A stretch of 64,000 bases of DNA from Pleomorphomonas diazotrophica. GTDB taxonomy: Bacteria; Pseudomonadota; Alphaproteobacteria; Rhizobiales; Pleomorphomonadaceae. Both the position numbers and the translations under genes were made by a program. The notes beneath the pieces are model-generated. The model saw only the letters and a list, made by a program, of their open reading frames with translations. It did no database searches and was not told the origin of the DNA. The first letter of the stretch is position 1. The number at the start of each line of letters is the position of its first letter. Shown here piece by piece: positions 33,794-42,095 of the stretch. The stretch covers positions 620,001 through 684,000 of the forward strand of contig NZ_PJNW01000002.1 of the NCBI RefSeq assembly GCF_002844595.1, written 5' to 3'.

Positions 33794-35515
33794 ATGTCCT
33801 CGGTCACCAGCGCCACGACCAGCTCGACCAGCTCGACGACTGCGACCAGCACAACCACGTCGAGCGACGGCACGACCACGACCGATTACGCTTCCACCGA
33901 CACGTCCTCGATCGATTGGGATGGCCTCATCGAGGAGCTCTACCAAGCCAAGCTGGCAACGGCCGACACCTACGAAACGAAGATCACCGACAACGAGACC
34001 AAGATTGCCGCCTATGAGGATGCGGCCGATCTTCTCGCGACGCTGCAGGACGCGGCGTCGGCTCTGCGCTCAGCCACGGATTCTTCCGGCAGCGACGACG
34101 ACGTTTTTCAGGAGCGGACCGCCTATCTCACGGCTGTCGGGGGTGTCGACACCGATTCCACATTGTCGGTCTCCGCCGAGGCGGGCGCGGAGACCGGAAG
34201 CTACTCGATCACTGTCCAGCAACTCGCGACGGCCCACAAGGTCGCAAGCGGCAGCTACTCCTCCTCGAGTAGCGATCTGTCGCTGTCCGGTAGTTTCACA
34301 CTCGGCGTCGAGGGGGGAACCTCCGTTACGGTGGAGATCACGGAGGAGATGTCGCTGTCGGAGATCGCAGACGCCATCAACGACGAGAGCAACACCAGCG
34401 GCGTCAAGGCTACAGTGCTCAAGGTTTCCGATTCGTCCTATCAACTCATTCTCACGAGTTCCGAGACCGGGAAGACGATCACGGTCGGAGATACCGATGG
34501 CGTTCTCGCGAGCCTCGGTATCATCGACGAGGACGGGGCGTTCGCCGACGAACTGCAAGCCACGCAGGATGCCATCTTCACCGTCGATGGCGTGTCGATC
34601 ACCCGCTCGACCAACGACATCGACGACGTCATCGACGGGGTGACTTTCTATCTCTACTCCGCCACCGGCGACGGGGAGTCGATTACCGTCGAAATCGGGC
34701 AGAACCTCTCGGACATCAAAACGGCGGTCACCACCTTCGTCGATGCCTACAACGCCTATCGCGAGTGGGCGATCTCGCAGCAACAAGTATCGACGAGCGG
34801 CGGCGCGTCGTCCGATTCCGTGCTGTTCGGCGATGCGACCATTCGCAGCATCAACCAGCAGATCGGCTCGGCCCTGACCTTCTCGCTCGACGAAGCGTCG
34901 CTGTCGGCCATCGGTCTCAGCTTCGACGAGAACAACTACCTCGAATATGACGAGGACACGCTCGATGACGTGCTGCTCGAAGATCCCGATCTCGTGCAGC
35001 AGCTGTTCGCTTATACATTCGAGAGTTCGTCGAGCGATGTGGGCGTGCTCTATCGCGGCACCAGCGCGCCGTCGACGTTCCAACTGGAGATTGCCGTCGA
35101 CGACAGCGGTGCCCTGTCCTCGGTCACCGTCAATGGCAAATCCGGTCTGTTCACGGTATCGGGTAACCGTATCAAGGGTGTCGAAGGGACTGCCTATGAG
35201 GGTTTCACGCTGGTTTTCACGGGCAACGCCTCGCAGACCGTGACCATCAACCAGGCGTCCGGCATCGCCGAGCAGATCTACAACCTGGTGGAAAATGCCA
35301 TCAACTCCGACGACGGCACGCTGACCACCATCGTCACCAACCTTACCGAGAAAAATGACGAGTACCAGGACCAGATCGACGACATCACGTCTCGAGCTGA
35401 GACCTACAGGGACAACCTGACGGCCCGTTACGCCCGTCTGCAGGCATCGATCAGCACCGCGCAGTCCGTACTCGCTTATCTCGAGGCCTTGCTCACCGCC
35501 AAGAGCAGCGATTGA
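33794..35515 (+). CDS. fliD: Flagellar filament cap protein FliD
   Basis: 573 residues. FliD_N-type region about 40-140 (IDWDGLIEELYQAKLATADT, ETKIAAYEDAADLLATLQDA) and FliD_C from about 300 (TFVDAYNAYREWAISQQQVS), ending in a coiled-coil and TARYARLQASISTAQSVLAYLEA split over two heptads. Residues 2-35 are an unusual, almost pure Ser/Thr tail before the D0 helix, where most FliD proteins have only a few residues. No cysteine. Start at 33794 has GGAGGGG five bases upstream. FliD caps the growing filament and directs flagellin folding. Confidence 0.92.
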   Translation: MSSVTSATTSSTSSTTATSTTTSSDGTTTTDYASTDTSSIDWDGLIEELYQAKLATADTYETKITDNETKIAAYEDAADLLATLQDAASALRSATDSSGSDDDVFQERTAYLTAVGGVDTDSTLSVSAEAGAETGSYSITVQQLATAHKVASGSYSSSSSDLSLSGSFTLGVEGGTSVTVEITEEMSLSEIADAINDESNTSGVKATVLKVSDSSYQLILTSSETGKTITVGDTDGVLASLGIIDEDGAFADELQATQDAIFTVDGVSITRSTNDIDDVIDGVTFYLYSATGDGESITVEIGQNLSDIKTAVTTFVDAYNAYREWAISQQQVSTSGGASSDSVLFGDATIRSINQQIGSALTFSLDEASLSAIGLSFDENNYLEYDEDTLDDVLLEDPDLVQQLFAYTFESSSSDVGVLYRGTSAPSTFQLEIAVDDSGALSSVTVNGKSGLFTVSGNRIKGVEGTAYEGFTLVFTGNASQTVTINQASGIAEQIYNLVENAINSDDGTLTTIVTNLTEKNDEYQDQIDDITSRAETYRDNLTARYARLQASISTAQSVLAYLEALLTAKSSD

Positions 35516-35539
35516 CATGGATATGAGGAGCTTCAGGAC

Positions 35540-36109
35540 ATGAATTCCCGCATGGGCCAGGTGACGGCCGCCTACCGGCAGGCGGCCGCTTCCGTTCATC
35601 CGACCGTCGCCGTCGTCAAGCTCTATGACGCCACGTTGCTGGCCATCTCGCAGGCCATTCGGGCGCGCGAAGCGTCAGAGTTCGAGGAATGCTTCGTCAA
35701 GGTGATGAGGGCTGCGACCATCCTGCGCGGGCTCGACCATGCGCTTGACTATGCGAAGGGTGGGGCGGTCGCCGAGCGCCTGCACCGCGTCTACAAGGGG
35801 TACATTCTTGCCCTGCACCTATCCTATGGCAAGCCGGATGTGGTGCGTCGCTACCGCAAGCTTCATGACAGTCTCGTCGAGCTGCGCGATGCTTGGGCCG
35901 GTATCGCCGGCATGGACCCGTTTGTTCACAAGGACGCTTCGGATATGCCCGCGCCGCTGAACATTGGCACCGCGAGACCGCGCGAAGCGATGGATCCAGG
36001 CATCGATCCGTCGATGTTCTTCGGTCTCACCCGCGATCATCCCCAGATACCGCGCGACCAAAAAACCATGCAACCCGTGCGAAAAGCGGCCATGCCGATC
36101 CGGCGCTGA
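35540..36109 (+). CDS. fliS: Flagellin export chaperone FliS, with C-terminal extension
   Basis: 189 residues. The first 130 are FliS: VTAAYRQAAASVHPTVAVVK, LYDATLLAISQAIRARE and LRGLDHALDYAKGGAVAERL, forming the four-helix bundle that holds the flagellin C-terminus in the cytoplasm. The remaining 55-60 residues (from about ASDMPAPLNIGT) are Pro-rich, apparently disordered and absent from typical FliS. The start at 35540 has GAGGAG nine bases upstream and follows fliD by 24 bases. Confidence 0.88.
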   Translation: MNSRMGQVTAAYRQAAASVHPTVAVVKLYDATLLAISQAIRAREASEFEECFVKVMRAATILRGLDHALDYAKGGAVAERLHRVYKGYILALHLSYGKPDVVRRYRKLHDSLVELRDAWAGIAGMDPFVHKDASDMPAPLNIGTARPREAMDPGIDPSMFFGLTRDHPQIPRDQKTMQPVRKAAMPIRR

Positions 36110-36205
36110 GACGTAACGGCGTGTATCGACCGTTTCTCTATTGATCCCTTTCCGGCGTCGGCGGATACTCCGAGGCAATCTGTTACGAATGAACGGGTTG
36201 CACCG

Positions 36206-36487
36206 ATGGACGAAGCACGGTTTCAGGATCTCGTCGATCGTCATGGCGAGGACTTGGGGCTTTGGCCGGCGGCCGTTCGTGCCGACGCCGAGGCCTTGCT
36301 GCGGCAATCCGACCGGGCGCGTTCCATTCTCGAAACTGCCGTGAGGCTTCGCAAGGCGCTGACCGCCGGCCCCTCCGTTCGCGCGCCAGCCGGACTTGCA
36401 GCCCGCATCGCAGCCCTTGCCGACGATGAAACCGACAAGCCGGTCTCACCGGATACGGTCACGCCTCCCTTGCGCACCGGTTCCTGA
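36206..36487 (+). CDS. Small soluble protein of the type usually encoded next to ECF sigma factors
   Basis: 93 residues, no membrane segment. The sequence pattern (FQDLVDRHGEDLGLWPAAVR, then ADAEALLRQSDRARSIL) resembles short proteins that in many alphaproteobacteria are encoded immediately after an ECF sigma gene and before a membrane or periplasmic sensor. Here the only ECF sigma gene, at 31652, lies 3.9 kb upstream with flagellin, fliD and fliS between. A role as sigma-factor partner is inferred from that resemblance. No strong ribosome site precedes the ATG. Confidence 0.55.
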   Translation: MDEARFQDLVDRHGEDLGLWPAAVRADAEALLRQSDRARSILETAVRLRKALTAGPSVRAPAGLAARIAALADDETDKPVSPDTVTPPLRTGS

Positions 36488-36780
36488 CCCTTCTTGCAAA
36501 ACGCATCAGGTGCTGGGTTGGAAGGCGTCGGTACGTCCGGCCGGACCACCCGCCGACGCGACCCGTGGCGCAGATTTCCGCCCGGCTGCTCTCATGTCAC
36601 TCGACATCTGATTTGAAGTATTAATGCGCGTTAACATATTTCGTTGCTAACTCTCATTAAGTTTTCGCGCCTGGTTTCTCGACCTGGCCCGTCTAAAGAC
36701 TGAAGCCAATCAACAACGGCACCGATCAGTCTCTTGGTCCGGTCTTCTTCAGTGAAGACCGGGGACGGGTGAGGTTTATC
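36488..36780 (+). other. Promoter and leader region of the flgD-flgL operon
   Basis: 293 bases without a gene; the middle part (36600-36660) is AT-rich. It contains TTAATGCGCGTTAAC (36621-36635), which resembles the CtrA box TTAA-N7-TTAA but with a six-base spacer, and a second degenerate TAAC...TTAAG copy near 36647-36662. A strong hairpin (36739-36762) lies in the leader. Control by CtrA is plausible for alphaproteobacterial flagella but not proven here. Confidence 0.4.
36739..36762 (+). promoter_or_regulatory. Leader hairpin before flgD
   Basis: CCGGTCTTC (36739-36747) pairs with GAAGACCGG (36754-36762), loop TTCAGT. It ends 18 bases before the flgD ATG, next to the ribosome site GGTGAGG, and has no T run, so translational or stability control is more likely than termination. 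Confidence 0.5.
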
Positions 36781-37056
36781 ATGTCCTCTATTTCTTCGGC
36801 GACCACCACTACGACGTCTACGGCATCGACGACGACTTCATCTTCGTCCACGTCCATAGACACTTCGCAATTTCTGCAGCTTCTGGTCCAGGAGGTCCAG
36901 AACCAGAACCCGCTGAACCCGACGGACACCTCTGAGTTCCTCAACCAGATGATGTCCTACGCGAGCTACTCCCAGCTCAGCGAGATGAACTCGACGCTCC
37001 TCTCCCTGCAGGAGGCGGTCGAAAGCCTCTCCTCCAGTCTCACCACGTCGGCCTGA
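36781..37056 (+). CDS. flgD: Minimal flagellar hook-capping protein FlgD (N-terminal segment only)
   Basis: 91 residues against the usual 200 or more. After a Ser/Thr-rich tail (residues 2-30) comes the conserved FlgD N-terminal block: DTSQFLQLLVQEVQNQNPLN (about 31-50), TSEFLNQMMSYASYSQLSEM (about 54-73). The protein then ends, without the tudor-like and Ig-like domains that form the hook cap plate. The gene is not obviously frameshifted: the stop is followed 11 bases later by the flgE start with its own ribosome site. Start at 36781 has GGTGAGG about seven bases upstream. Confidence 0.8.
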   Translation: MSSISSATTTTTSTASTTTSSSSTSIDTSQFLQLLVQEVQNQNPLNPTDTSEFLNQMMSYASYSQLSEMNSTLLSLQEAVESLSSSLTTSA

Positions 37057-37067
37057 GGAGATCCATC

Positions 37068-38315
37068 ATGTCTCTCACAGGCGCAATGAACTCCGCCGTT
37101 TCGGCGATGCAGGCTCAGTCGTCGGCGTTGTCGATCATCTCCAACAATCTCGCCAACGTCTCGACCACCGGATACAAGGCAAGTTCGGCGAGCTTCTCCT
37201 CGTTGCTCACATCCGGCGACGCCAATAGCTCCAGTGGCGGCGTCACGGTAGCGAAGTCGCAGAACATCCTGGCCAGCGGCACGCTCGTCTCATCGTCGAT
37301 CAGCACCAACATCGCCATCGATGGCGATGGCTTCTTCGCCGTCACCACCGGCGACGGCAGCGATATCTACTATACCCGCAACGGCGGCTTCACCGTCGAT
37401 GACGATACCGGCTACCTTACGAGCAACGGCTATACGCTGCTCGGTTGGCCGACCGACGCCGATGGCAATGTGGTCGGCGGCACGACGGAGACCAACCTCG
37501 AACAGATCGACACCGATGTCCTGACCGGCTATGCGGCGGCGACGACGAGCATGTCGATGAAGGGCAGTCTGCCGGCCGACGCTGAAGTCGGGGAAGTCTA
37601 TACCAGTCAGATCGAGCTGTTCGACAGCCTGGGCACGGCCTACACGATGGACGTGAGCTGGGAGAAGACGGCGGAAAACACCTGGGAAATGTCCTTCGCC
37701 GACCCGACGTCGACGGGTGGGGCGACGGGCACCGCGCAGACCACGACCATCGAGATCGAGTTCAACGAAGACGGCACGCTGAAGTCGCCCGACACGGCCA
37801 CCCTCTCGATCACCGGTCTCAGCGATGGCGCCTCCGACATGGCGGTCACCCTCGATTTCGGCACGATCAACGGCTCGGACGGCCTGTCTCAGTATACGCC
37901 CGACGACAGCAGTGACGCGGCCGTCGACATCGCCGGTACCGGAAACGGTTGCGCCTACGGCACGCTCTCCGGCGTCAGCATCGACGAGGACGGTACCGTC
38001 TTCGCCAACTACAGCAATGGCGAGTCGATCTCGATCTACAAAATTCCCCTCGCCACCTTCTCCAACGCCAATGGTCTCACGGAGATGAGCAACTCGGTCT
38101 ATTCGGCCTCCAACACCTCGTCGGGCGCCACTTATCACTTCGCCAACACCGACGGTGTCGGTTCGATCAATGACTATGAGCTCGAGGAGTCCACCACGGA
38201 TACCAACACCGAGTTCTCGTCGATGATCGCGGCGCAGCAGGCCTATTCGGCGGCCTCGCAAGTGATCTCGACGGCCAAGGACATGTTCGAATCCCTCCTG
38301 TCGGCGGTGCGTTGA
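37068..38315 (+). CDS. flgE: Flagellar hook protein FlgE
   Basis: 415 residues. N-terminal rod/hook helix MSLTGAMNSAVSAMQAQSSA with SIISNNLANVSTTGYKASSA, the FlgE signature NIAIDGDGFFAVTTGDG near 85 and YYTRNGGFTVDDDTGYL near 103, and C-terminal SSMIAAQQAYSAASQVISTA. One Cys (GNGCAYG, about 300) is present, rare in axial proteins. GAGGAG lies about eight bases before the ATG. Polymerises into the hook after FlgD-guided assembly. Confidence 0.93.
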   Translation: MSLTGAMNSAVSAMQAQSSALSIISNNLANVSTTGYKASSASFSSLLTSGDANSSSGGVTVAKSQNILASGTLVSSSISTNIAIDGDGFFAVTTGDGSDIYYTRNGGFTVDDDTGYLTSNGYTLLGWPTDADGNVVGGTTETNLEQIDTDVLTGYAAATTSMSMKGSLPADAEVGEVYTSQIELFDSLGTAYTMDVSWEKTAENTWEMSFADPTSTGGATGTAQTTTIEIEFNEDGTLKSPDTATLSITGLSDGASDMAVTLDFGTINGSDGLSQYTPDDSSDAAVDIAGTGNGCAYGTLSGVSIDEDGTVFANYSNGESISIYKIPLATFSNANGLTEMSNSVYSASNTSSGATYHFANTDGVGSINDYELEESTTDTNTEFSSMIAAQQAYSAASQVISTAKDMFESLLSAVR

Positions 38316-38316
38316 G

Positions 38317-38658
38317 ATGACGGCTCAATCGGAACGGGACGAGACGCAGGCAGCCATCGATCTGCTGGTTGGGCGCCTCGAGAAGATCCGGCGAGACATT
38401 CGCCGGGAAGGCGAGGGCACCGATATCCGCAGCATCGGTCTGTTCAAGGGCGACGTCTCGGAGATCCTCGCCGAGTTGGAGCGCCATCTCGACGAGACGG
38501 CCAAGGCGCTTGCCAACGCCAACACCGGCTACGCCGTGAGCCGCGCCTATCTGGCGGTCGGCAGGTTGAAGGCCGCACCGGCCGGGGAGGCCGCGGTCGT
38601 TGTTCCTCTCGATCAGTTCAGGAGATCAAATCATGCTGGGCGCCAGGGTAACCGCTGA
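38317..38658 (+). CDS. Hypothetical protein between flgE and the FlgN-like gene
   Basis: 113 residues, charged and mostly helical (AAIDLLVGRLEKIRRDIRRE, EILAELERHLDETAKALANA), no signal or membrane segment. The ATG follows the flgE stop by one base and the end overlaps the next gene by 26 bases, so it is embedded in the flagellar operon. Size, charge and helix content suggest a cytoplasmic flagellar chaperone or assembly factor. I do not recognise a family. Confidence 0.65.
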   Translation: MTAQSERDETQAAIDLLVGRLEKIRRDIRREGEGTDIRSIGLFKGDVSEILAELERHLDETAKALANANTGYAVSRAYLAVGRLKAAPAGEAAVVVPLDQFRRSNHAGRQGNR

Positions 38659-39091
38659 ATCCAAATCGCTCGACACGGGGCGCTTTGCCGAACTGGACCG
38701 ATTGATCGACGAACTGATCGCGGTGATCGACGACGAGAACGCGTTGCTTGCCAGCGGCATGCCGGCCTCTCTTGCCGCAACTACCGGCGTCAAGAGCAAC
38801 CTTGCCGGTAGCATCGAAGAACATCTTCGGGCCCTAGGCGCTTCCGGCCCGATCTCACCCGAAGAGCGTGCCCACCTCGATGAACGGGTCGGCCTCGTCC
38901 AGAGCAAGGCGAAGGACAACCTCTCCAGGCTCGCGGGAGCCATCGGCGCGTCGCGACGTCGGATCGCCGCCGTGGTTGCCGCGGTTCGGGAAACCGGAAC
39001 GGCGACGGCGCCCGTCTACGGGCGTACCGGCAATCGCATCGCCGATGCTCCGCCCGGTCGGGCGTCGCTGCTGCCCGATCGACTGGCCTGA
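38633..39091 (+). CDS. flgN: FlgN-like export chaperone for FlgK and FlgL
   Basis: 152 residues, helical: RFAELDRLIDELIAVIDDEN near 16, then AHLDERVGLVQSKAKDNLSR near 85 and RIAAVVAAVRETG. Length, helix pattern and position directly before flgK fit FlgN, the cytoplasmic chaperone that delivers hook-filament junction proteins. The start at 38633 has AGGAGAT seven to eight bases upstream and lies within the end of the previous gene. Similarity is weak at residue level, as usual for FlgN. Confidence 0.65.
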   Translation: MLGARVTAESKSLDTGRFAELDRLIDELIAVIDDENALLASGMPASLAATTGVKSNLAGSIEEHLRALGASGPISPEERAHLDERVGLVQSKAKDNLSRLAGAIGASRRRIAAVVAAVRETGTATAPVYGRTGNRIADAPPGRASLLPDRLA

Positions 39092-39118
39092 GAGCCGCAC
39101 AACCGGAGGAAGACGCCC

Positions 39119-40852
39119 ATGTCGCTATCCGTCGCAAGCACCATTGCACTGTCCGCATTGCGGGCATCACAGGTCGGCATCAGCGTCACCTCTTCCAACA
39201 TCGCCAACGCCGACGTCGATGGCTACACCGTCAAGACCGCCAACCAAGTTTCGACCGTGGCGGCCACGACCGGCTCCGGCACGGCGGTCACGTCGATTAC
39301 CGGTGGCGTCGACAAATACGTGTTCGCATCCCTGATCTCCGCCAATGCCGATCTCGGGGCCGCATCGGTGACGGCAAGCTATACCGATCAGTTGCAGGCG
39401 TTGATGGGGTCGACCACCGGCAGCGACGACGGCGGGACGTCGGTGGCGACGCTGGTAACCGACCTCCAGACCGCGATCAGTTCGCTCGCTTCATCGCCCG
39501 AGGATGACACCGTTCAGAGCGAAGTCATCGCGGCCGCCGATAGCCTGGCGAGTTCGCTACGCGAGACCTCGGCTTCGATTCAGAGCTTGAGGTCCGACGC
39601 CGACCAGCAGATCGCCGACGATGTCGACGTCATCAACGACGCACTCCAGACCATCGACGACCTCAACGAGGCGATCCTGGCGGCAGAGGCAAAGGGGGCT
39701 TCAACCGCCGACCTCGAGGACCAGCGCAACACCGCCATCGAGACGATCTCCAGCCTGATCGGCATCAAGACGACGACGGCGTCCAACGGGTCAATCTACA
39801 TTTCCACCACCGGCGGCACGGCGCTGCTCACCAGTACGGTACACGAACTGAGCTTCAGCGCGTCGGCGACCGTAAACGCGAGCTCGGTGTTGAGCGGCAT
39901 CTCCGTCGACGGCGAGGACATCACCGAGGAGCTCACCAGCGGCGAAATCGGCGGCCTGCTGACGCTCCGCGATACCACGCTTGTTGAGGCGCAGGACGAA
40001 CTCGACGCACTCGCTACCGCGCTGATCGAAACGCTCAACGCCGTTACTGCCGACGGTTCGGCCGTACCCGCTCCGGAAAGCCTCACCGGAGCAACCCAAG
40101 TATCATCGACCGATACCCTGTCGGCCTCGGGCAGCGTTCGTATCGCCCAGGTTGACGAGGATGGGGCGCTCGTCGCCTACACCGACCTCGACCTCTCAAG
40201 CTACGCTACGATCGGCGATCTGGTCTCGGCGCTCGACGCCATCGACGGCATCGACGCTTCGCTCGACAGCGACGGCAAGTTGACCATCACCTCGACGACG
40301 GATGCCGGTGTCGCCATCGGTGCGCTCGATGGCGACATGACCGGCGACGGCACCAGCTTTTCGAGCTATTTCGGTCTCAATGCGCTGCTCACCGGCAGCA
40401 GTGCTGCCAGTGTCTCGTTATCGTCGGCCATTGCCAATGACGCGAGCGCGCTCGCCATCGGAACGCTATCGAACTCCACGACGGTCGGGGCGACTGTGCT
40501 TACCTCCGGTTCCTCGACGGTGGCCGACGGGTTGCTCGCAGCGATGACCGAGACGCAATCCTTCGAGGCCGTCGGCGGCATTGGGTCCACCACGGTCACA
40601 CTCGGCGACTACGCGGCGCGCATCGTCTCCGACTTCGCCAGCCGCGCTTCGAACGCCGAGGAAGACGAAACCAGCGCCGAAACCCTGGCGACTTCGCTGT
40701 CGGATACAATCGCTTCGCGGTCAGGGGTCAACATCGACGAGGAAACCTCAAAGCTGTCCGATTACCAGGCGCTCTACTCGGCCGCGGCCCAGATCATCCA
40801 AGCAGCCAACGAGATGTTTGAGGCACTGCTGTCAGCGGCCAAGTCGGCCTGA
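39119..40852 (+). CDS. flgK: Flagellar hook-associated protein FlgK
   Basis: 577 residues. N-terminal axial helix (STIALSALRASQVGISVTSS, NIANADVDGYTVKTANQVST) and C-terminal SGVNIDEETSKLSDYQALYS, AAAQIIQAANEMFEALLSAA are the FlgK signatures. The middle is Ser/Thr/Asp-rich. No cysteine. GGAGG lies about nine bases before the ATG. FlgK is the first junction protein between hook and filament. Confidence 0.93.
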   Translation: MSLSVASTIALSALRASQVGISVTSSNIANADVDGYTVKTANQVSTVAATTGSGTAVTSITGGVDKYVFASLISANADLGAASVTASYTDQLQALMGSTTGSDDGGTSVATLVTDLQTAISSLASSPEDDTVQSEVIAAADSLASSLRETSASIQSLRSDADQQIADDVDVINDALQTIDDLNEAILAAEAKGASTADLEDQRNTAIETISSLIGIKTTTASNGSIYISTTGGTALLTSTVHELSFSASATVNASSVLSGISVDGEDITEELTSGEIGGLLTLRDTTLVEAQDELDALATALIETLNAVTADGSAVPAPESLTGATQVSSTDTLSASGSVRIAQVDEDGALVAYTDLDLSSYATIGDLVSALDAIDGIDASLDSDGKLTITSTTDAGVAIGALDGDMTGDGTSFSSYFGLNALLTGSSAASVSLSSAIANDASALAIGTLSNSTTVGATVLTSGSSTVADGLLAAMTETQSFEAVGGIGSTTVTLGDYAARIVSDFASRASNAEEDETSAETLATSLSDTIASRSGVNIDEETSKLSDYQALYSAAAQIIQAANEMFEALLSAAKSA

Positions 40853-40871
40853 TCATCTGGGAGAGATGCAG

Positions 40872-41771
40872 ATGGGAATGCGCGTTGCCACCTTCGCCTC
40901 GTCCGACCGCCTCTTGCAGGCCGCGCTGAAGGTGCAGGCCAAGCAGGCGGAGGCGACGCTGCAACAGGCGTCCGGACAGATTTCCGAAGACTATGGCGGT
41001 CTCGGCAGCAAGGCCGGTTCAGTCGTGTCGCTCCAGTCGTCGATCTCCATGTCGAAGTCCTATGCCGAGGCGGCAAGCACCGCCGGCGATCGCGTCGAGG
41101 CGATGTATGACGCGGTCGACAGCATCATCGAGCAGATCACCAGCATGAAGGCGACGCTGTCGTCCTTTGCCTCGACGACCAGCGGCACCGACGAGCTGAA
41201 GGTCACAGCCGAGGAGATGCTGGAAAGCCTTGCATCCTTGATGAACACCCAGCTCGGTGGCCGTTATCTGTTTTCAGGCAGCGCCGTCGATACCGCGCCC
41301 GTCGATCTGGACAGTCTTGCTACCGCAACCTCGCCGTCCTCGTCCGACACGAGCTACTACCGAGGCGATGACGCGATCACCTCGGTGAAAGTATCGTCCG
41401 AGCAGACGGTGTCCTATGGCGTCACAGCCGATGACGAGAATTTCGAGAAGGCGCTCCGTGCCTTGTCGCTGGTCGCGTCCGGCGCCACCGACGAGGATAC
41501 GTTGTCGGAGGCCAGCGACCTGCTCGACGAGGCGATCAGCGGATTAGCCACCGTTCAGACCCGCTTGTCGCTCAATGCCTCGGCGCTGGAGACGGCAATC
41601 AGCGACCAGGAAAACTACCAGGAGTTCGCCGGCAATCTCGCCACAAGCCTCAGCGGCGTCGATGTGGCGGTGGTGGCAGCGGAAATGTCGGCCTACGAGA
41701 CGCAACTGCAAGCGGCCTACGCTGCCATCGGCAACATCGCCAGCCTCTCGCTATCGAGCTACCTGTCGTAG
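40872..41771 (+). CDS. flgL: Flagellar hook-associated protein FlgL
   Basis: 299 residues of the flagellin-like family: RVATFASSDRLLQAALKVQA near 4, LMNTQLGGRYLFSGSAVDTA near 125 and the C-terminal ETAISDQENYQEFAGNLATS, then AVVAAEMSAYETQLQAAYAA. The ATG at 40872 has GGGAGAG seven bases upstream; another ATG at 40866 is too close to it. Second hook-filament junction protein and end of the flagellar block. Confidence 0.9.
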   Translation: MGMRVATFASSDRLLQAALKVQAKQAEATLQQASGQISEDYGGLGSKAGSVVSLQSSISMSKSYAEAASTAGDRVEAMYDAVDSIIEQITSMKATLSSFASTTSGTDELKVTAEEMLESLASLMNTQLGGRYLFSGSAVDTAPVDLDSLATATSPSSSDTSYYRGDDAITSVKVSSEQTVSYGVTADDENFEKALRALSLVASGATDEDTLSEASDLLDEAISGLATVQTRLSLNASALETAISDQENYQEFAGNLATSLSGVDVAVVAAEMSAYETQLQAAYAAIGNIASLSLSSYLS

Positions 41772-41780
41772 AGCCCGTCC

Positions 41781-41798
41781 GGCGAACTCTGGTTCGCC
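41781..41798 (+). terminator. Terminator-like hairpin after flgL
   Basis: GGCGAAC (41781-41787) pairs with GTTCGCC (41792-41798), loop TCTG, 10 bases after the flgL stop; a short TTTT follows at 41813-41816. Confidence 0.5.
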
Positions 41799-41837
41799 AG
41801 ACCGACTCCAGTCTTTTGCTTTCACGCAACTCTGGAC

Positions 41838-41860
41838 GCAAAACCGGTTCCCACTTTTGC
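41838..41860. repeat. GCAAAA...TTTTGC palindromic intergenic repeat
   Basis: GCAAAA (41838-41843) and TTTTGC (41855-41860) flank CCGGTTCCCAC, followed by TGGAGTTGCTCC. This looks like the short dispersed palindromic element common in intergenic regions of Rhizobium, Mesorhizobium and Bradyrhizobium relatives. Only one copy is clear in this window. Confidence 0.5.
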
Positions 41861-42095
41861 TGGAGTTGCTCCAGGCGGCCGGCGTCTTGCTCGAGGAAAG
41901 GATGGGCGGGAAACCCCTCCCGGACCATCTGTCGTTTACCAGCCATTCATGCCGTTTCGCCACAGCCGCGGAATTTTTTGTCATACTTTTCGGGATGCCT
42001 TGTCTTCGCCTCAAAATCGTTTCATCGAGAGGTTGGCGACTAAGCCAACCTGAACCGGACTCGCCAACCGCCGGTTCTCTTTCGGGCAGACCAAA

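Larger units (their letters stand above)
41772..42095 (+). other. Intergenic region with terminator and Rhizobiales-type palindromic repeat
   Basis: 324 bases between flgL and the DMT transporter. It begins with a hairpin (41781-41798) that can terminate the flagellar operon, continues with a GCAAAA...TTTTGC repeat (41838-41860) and ends in the promoter region of the transporter. No coding frame is convincing. Confidence 0.5.

Noticed and set aside
41838-41860. CRISPR or integration-site interpretation of the GCAAAA palindrome
   Set aside because: Single copy, no spacer array, no integrase or tRNA nearby; better explained as a dispersed intergenic repeat.
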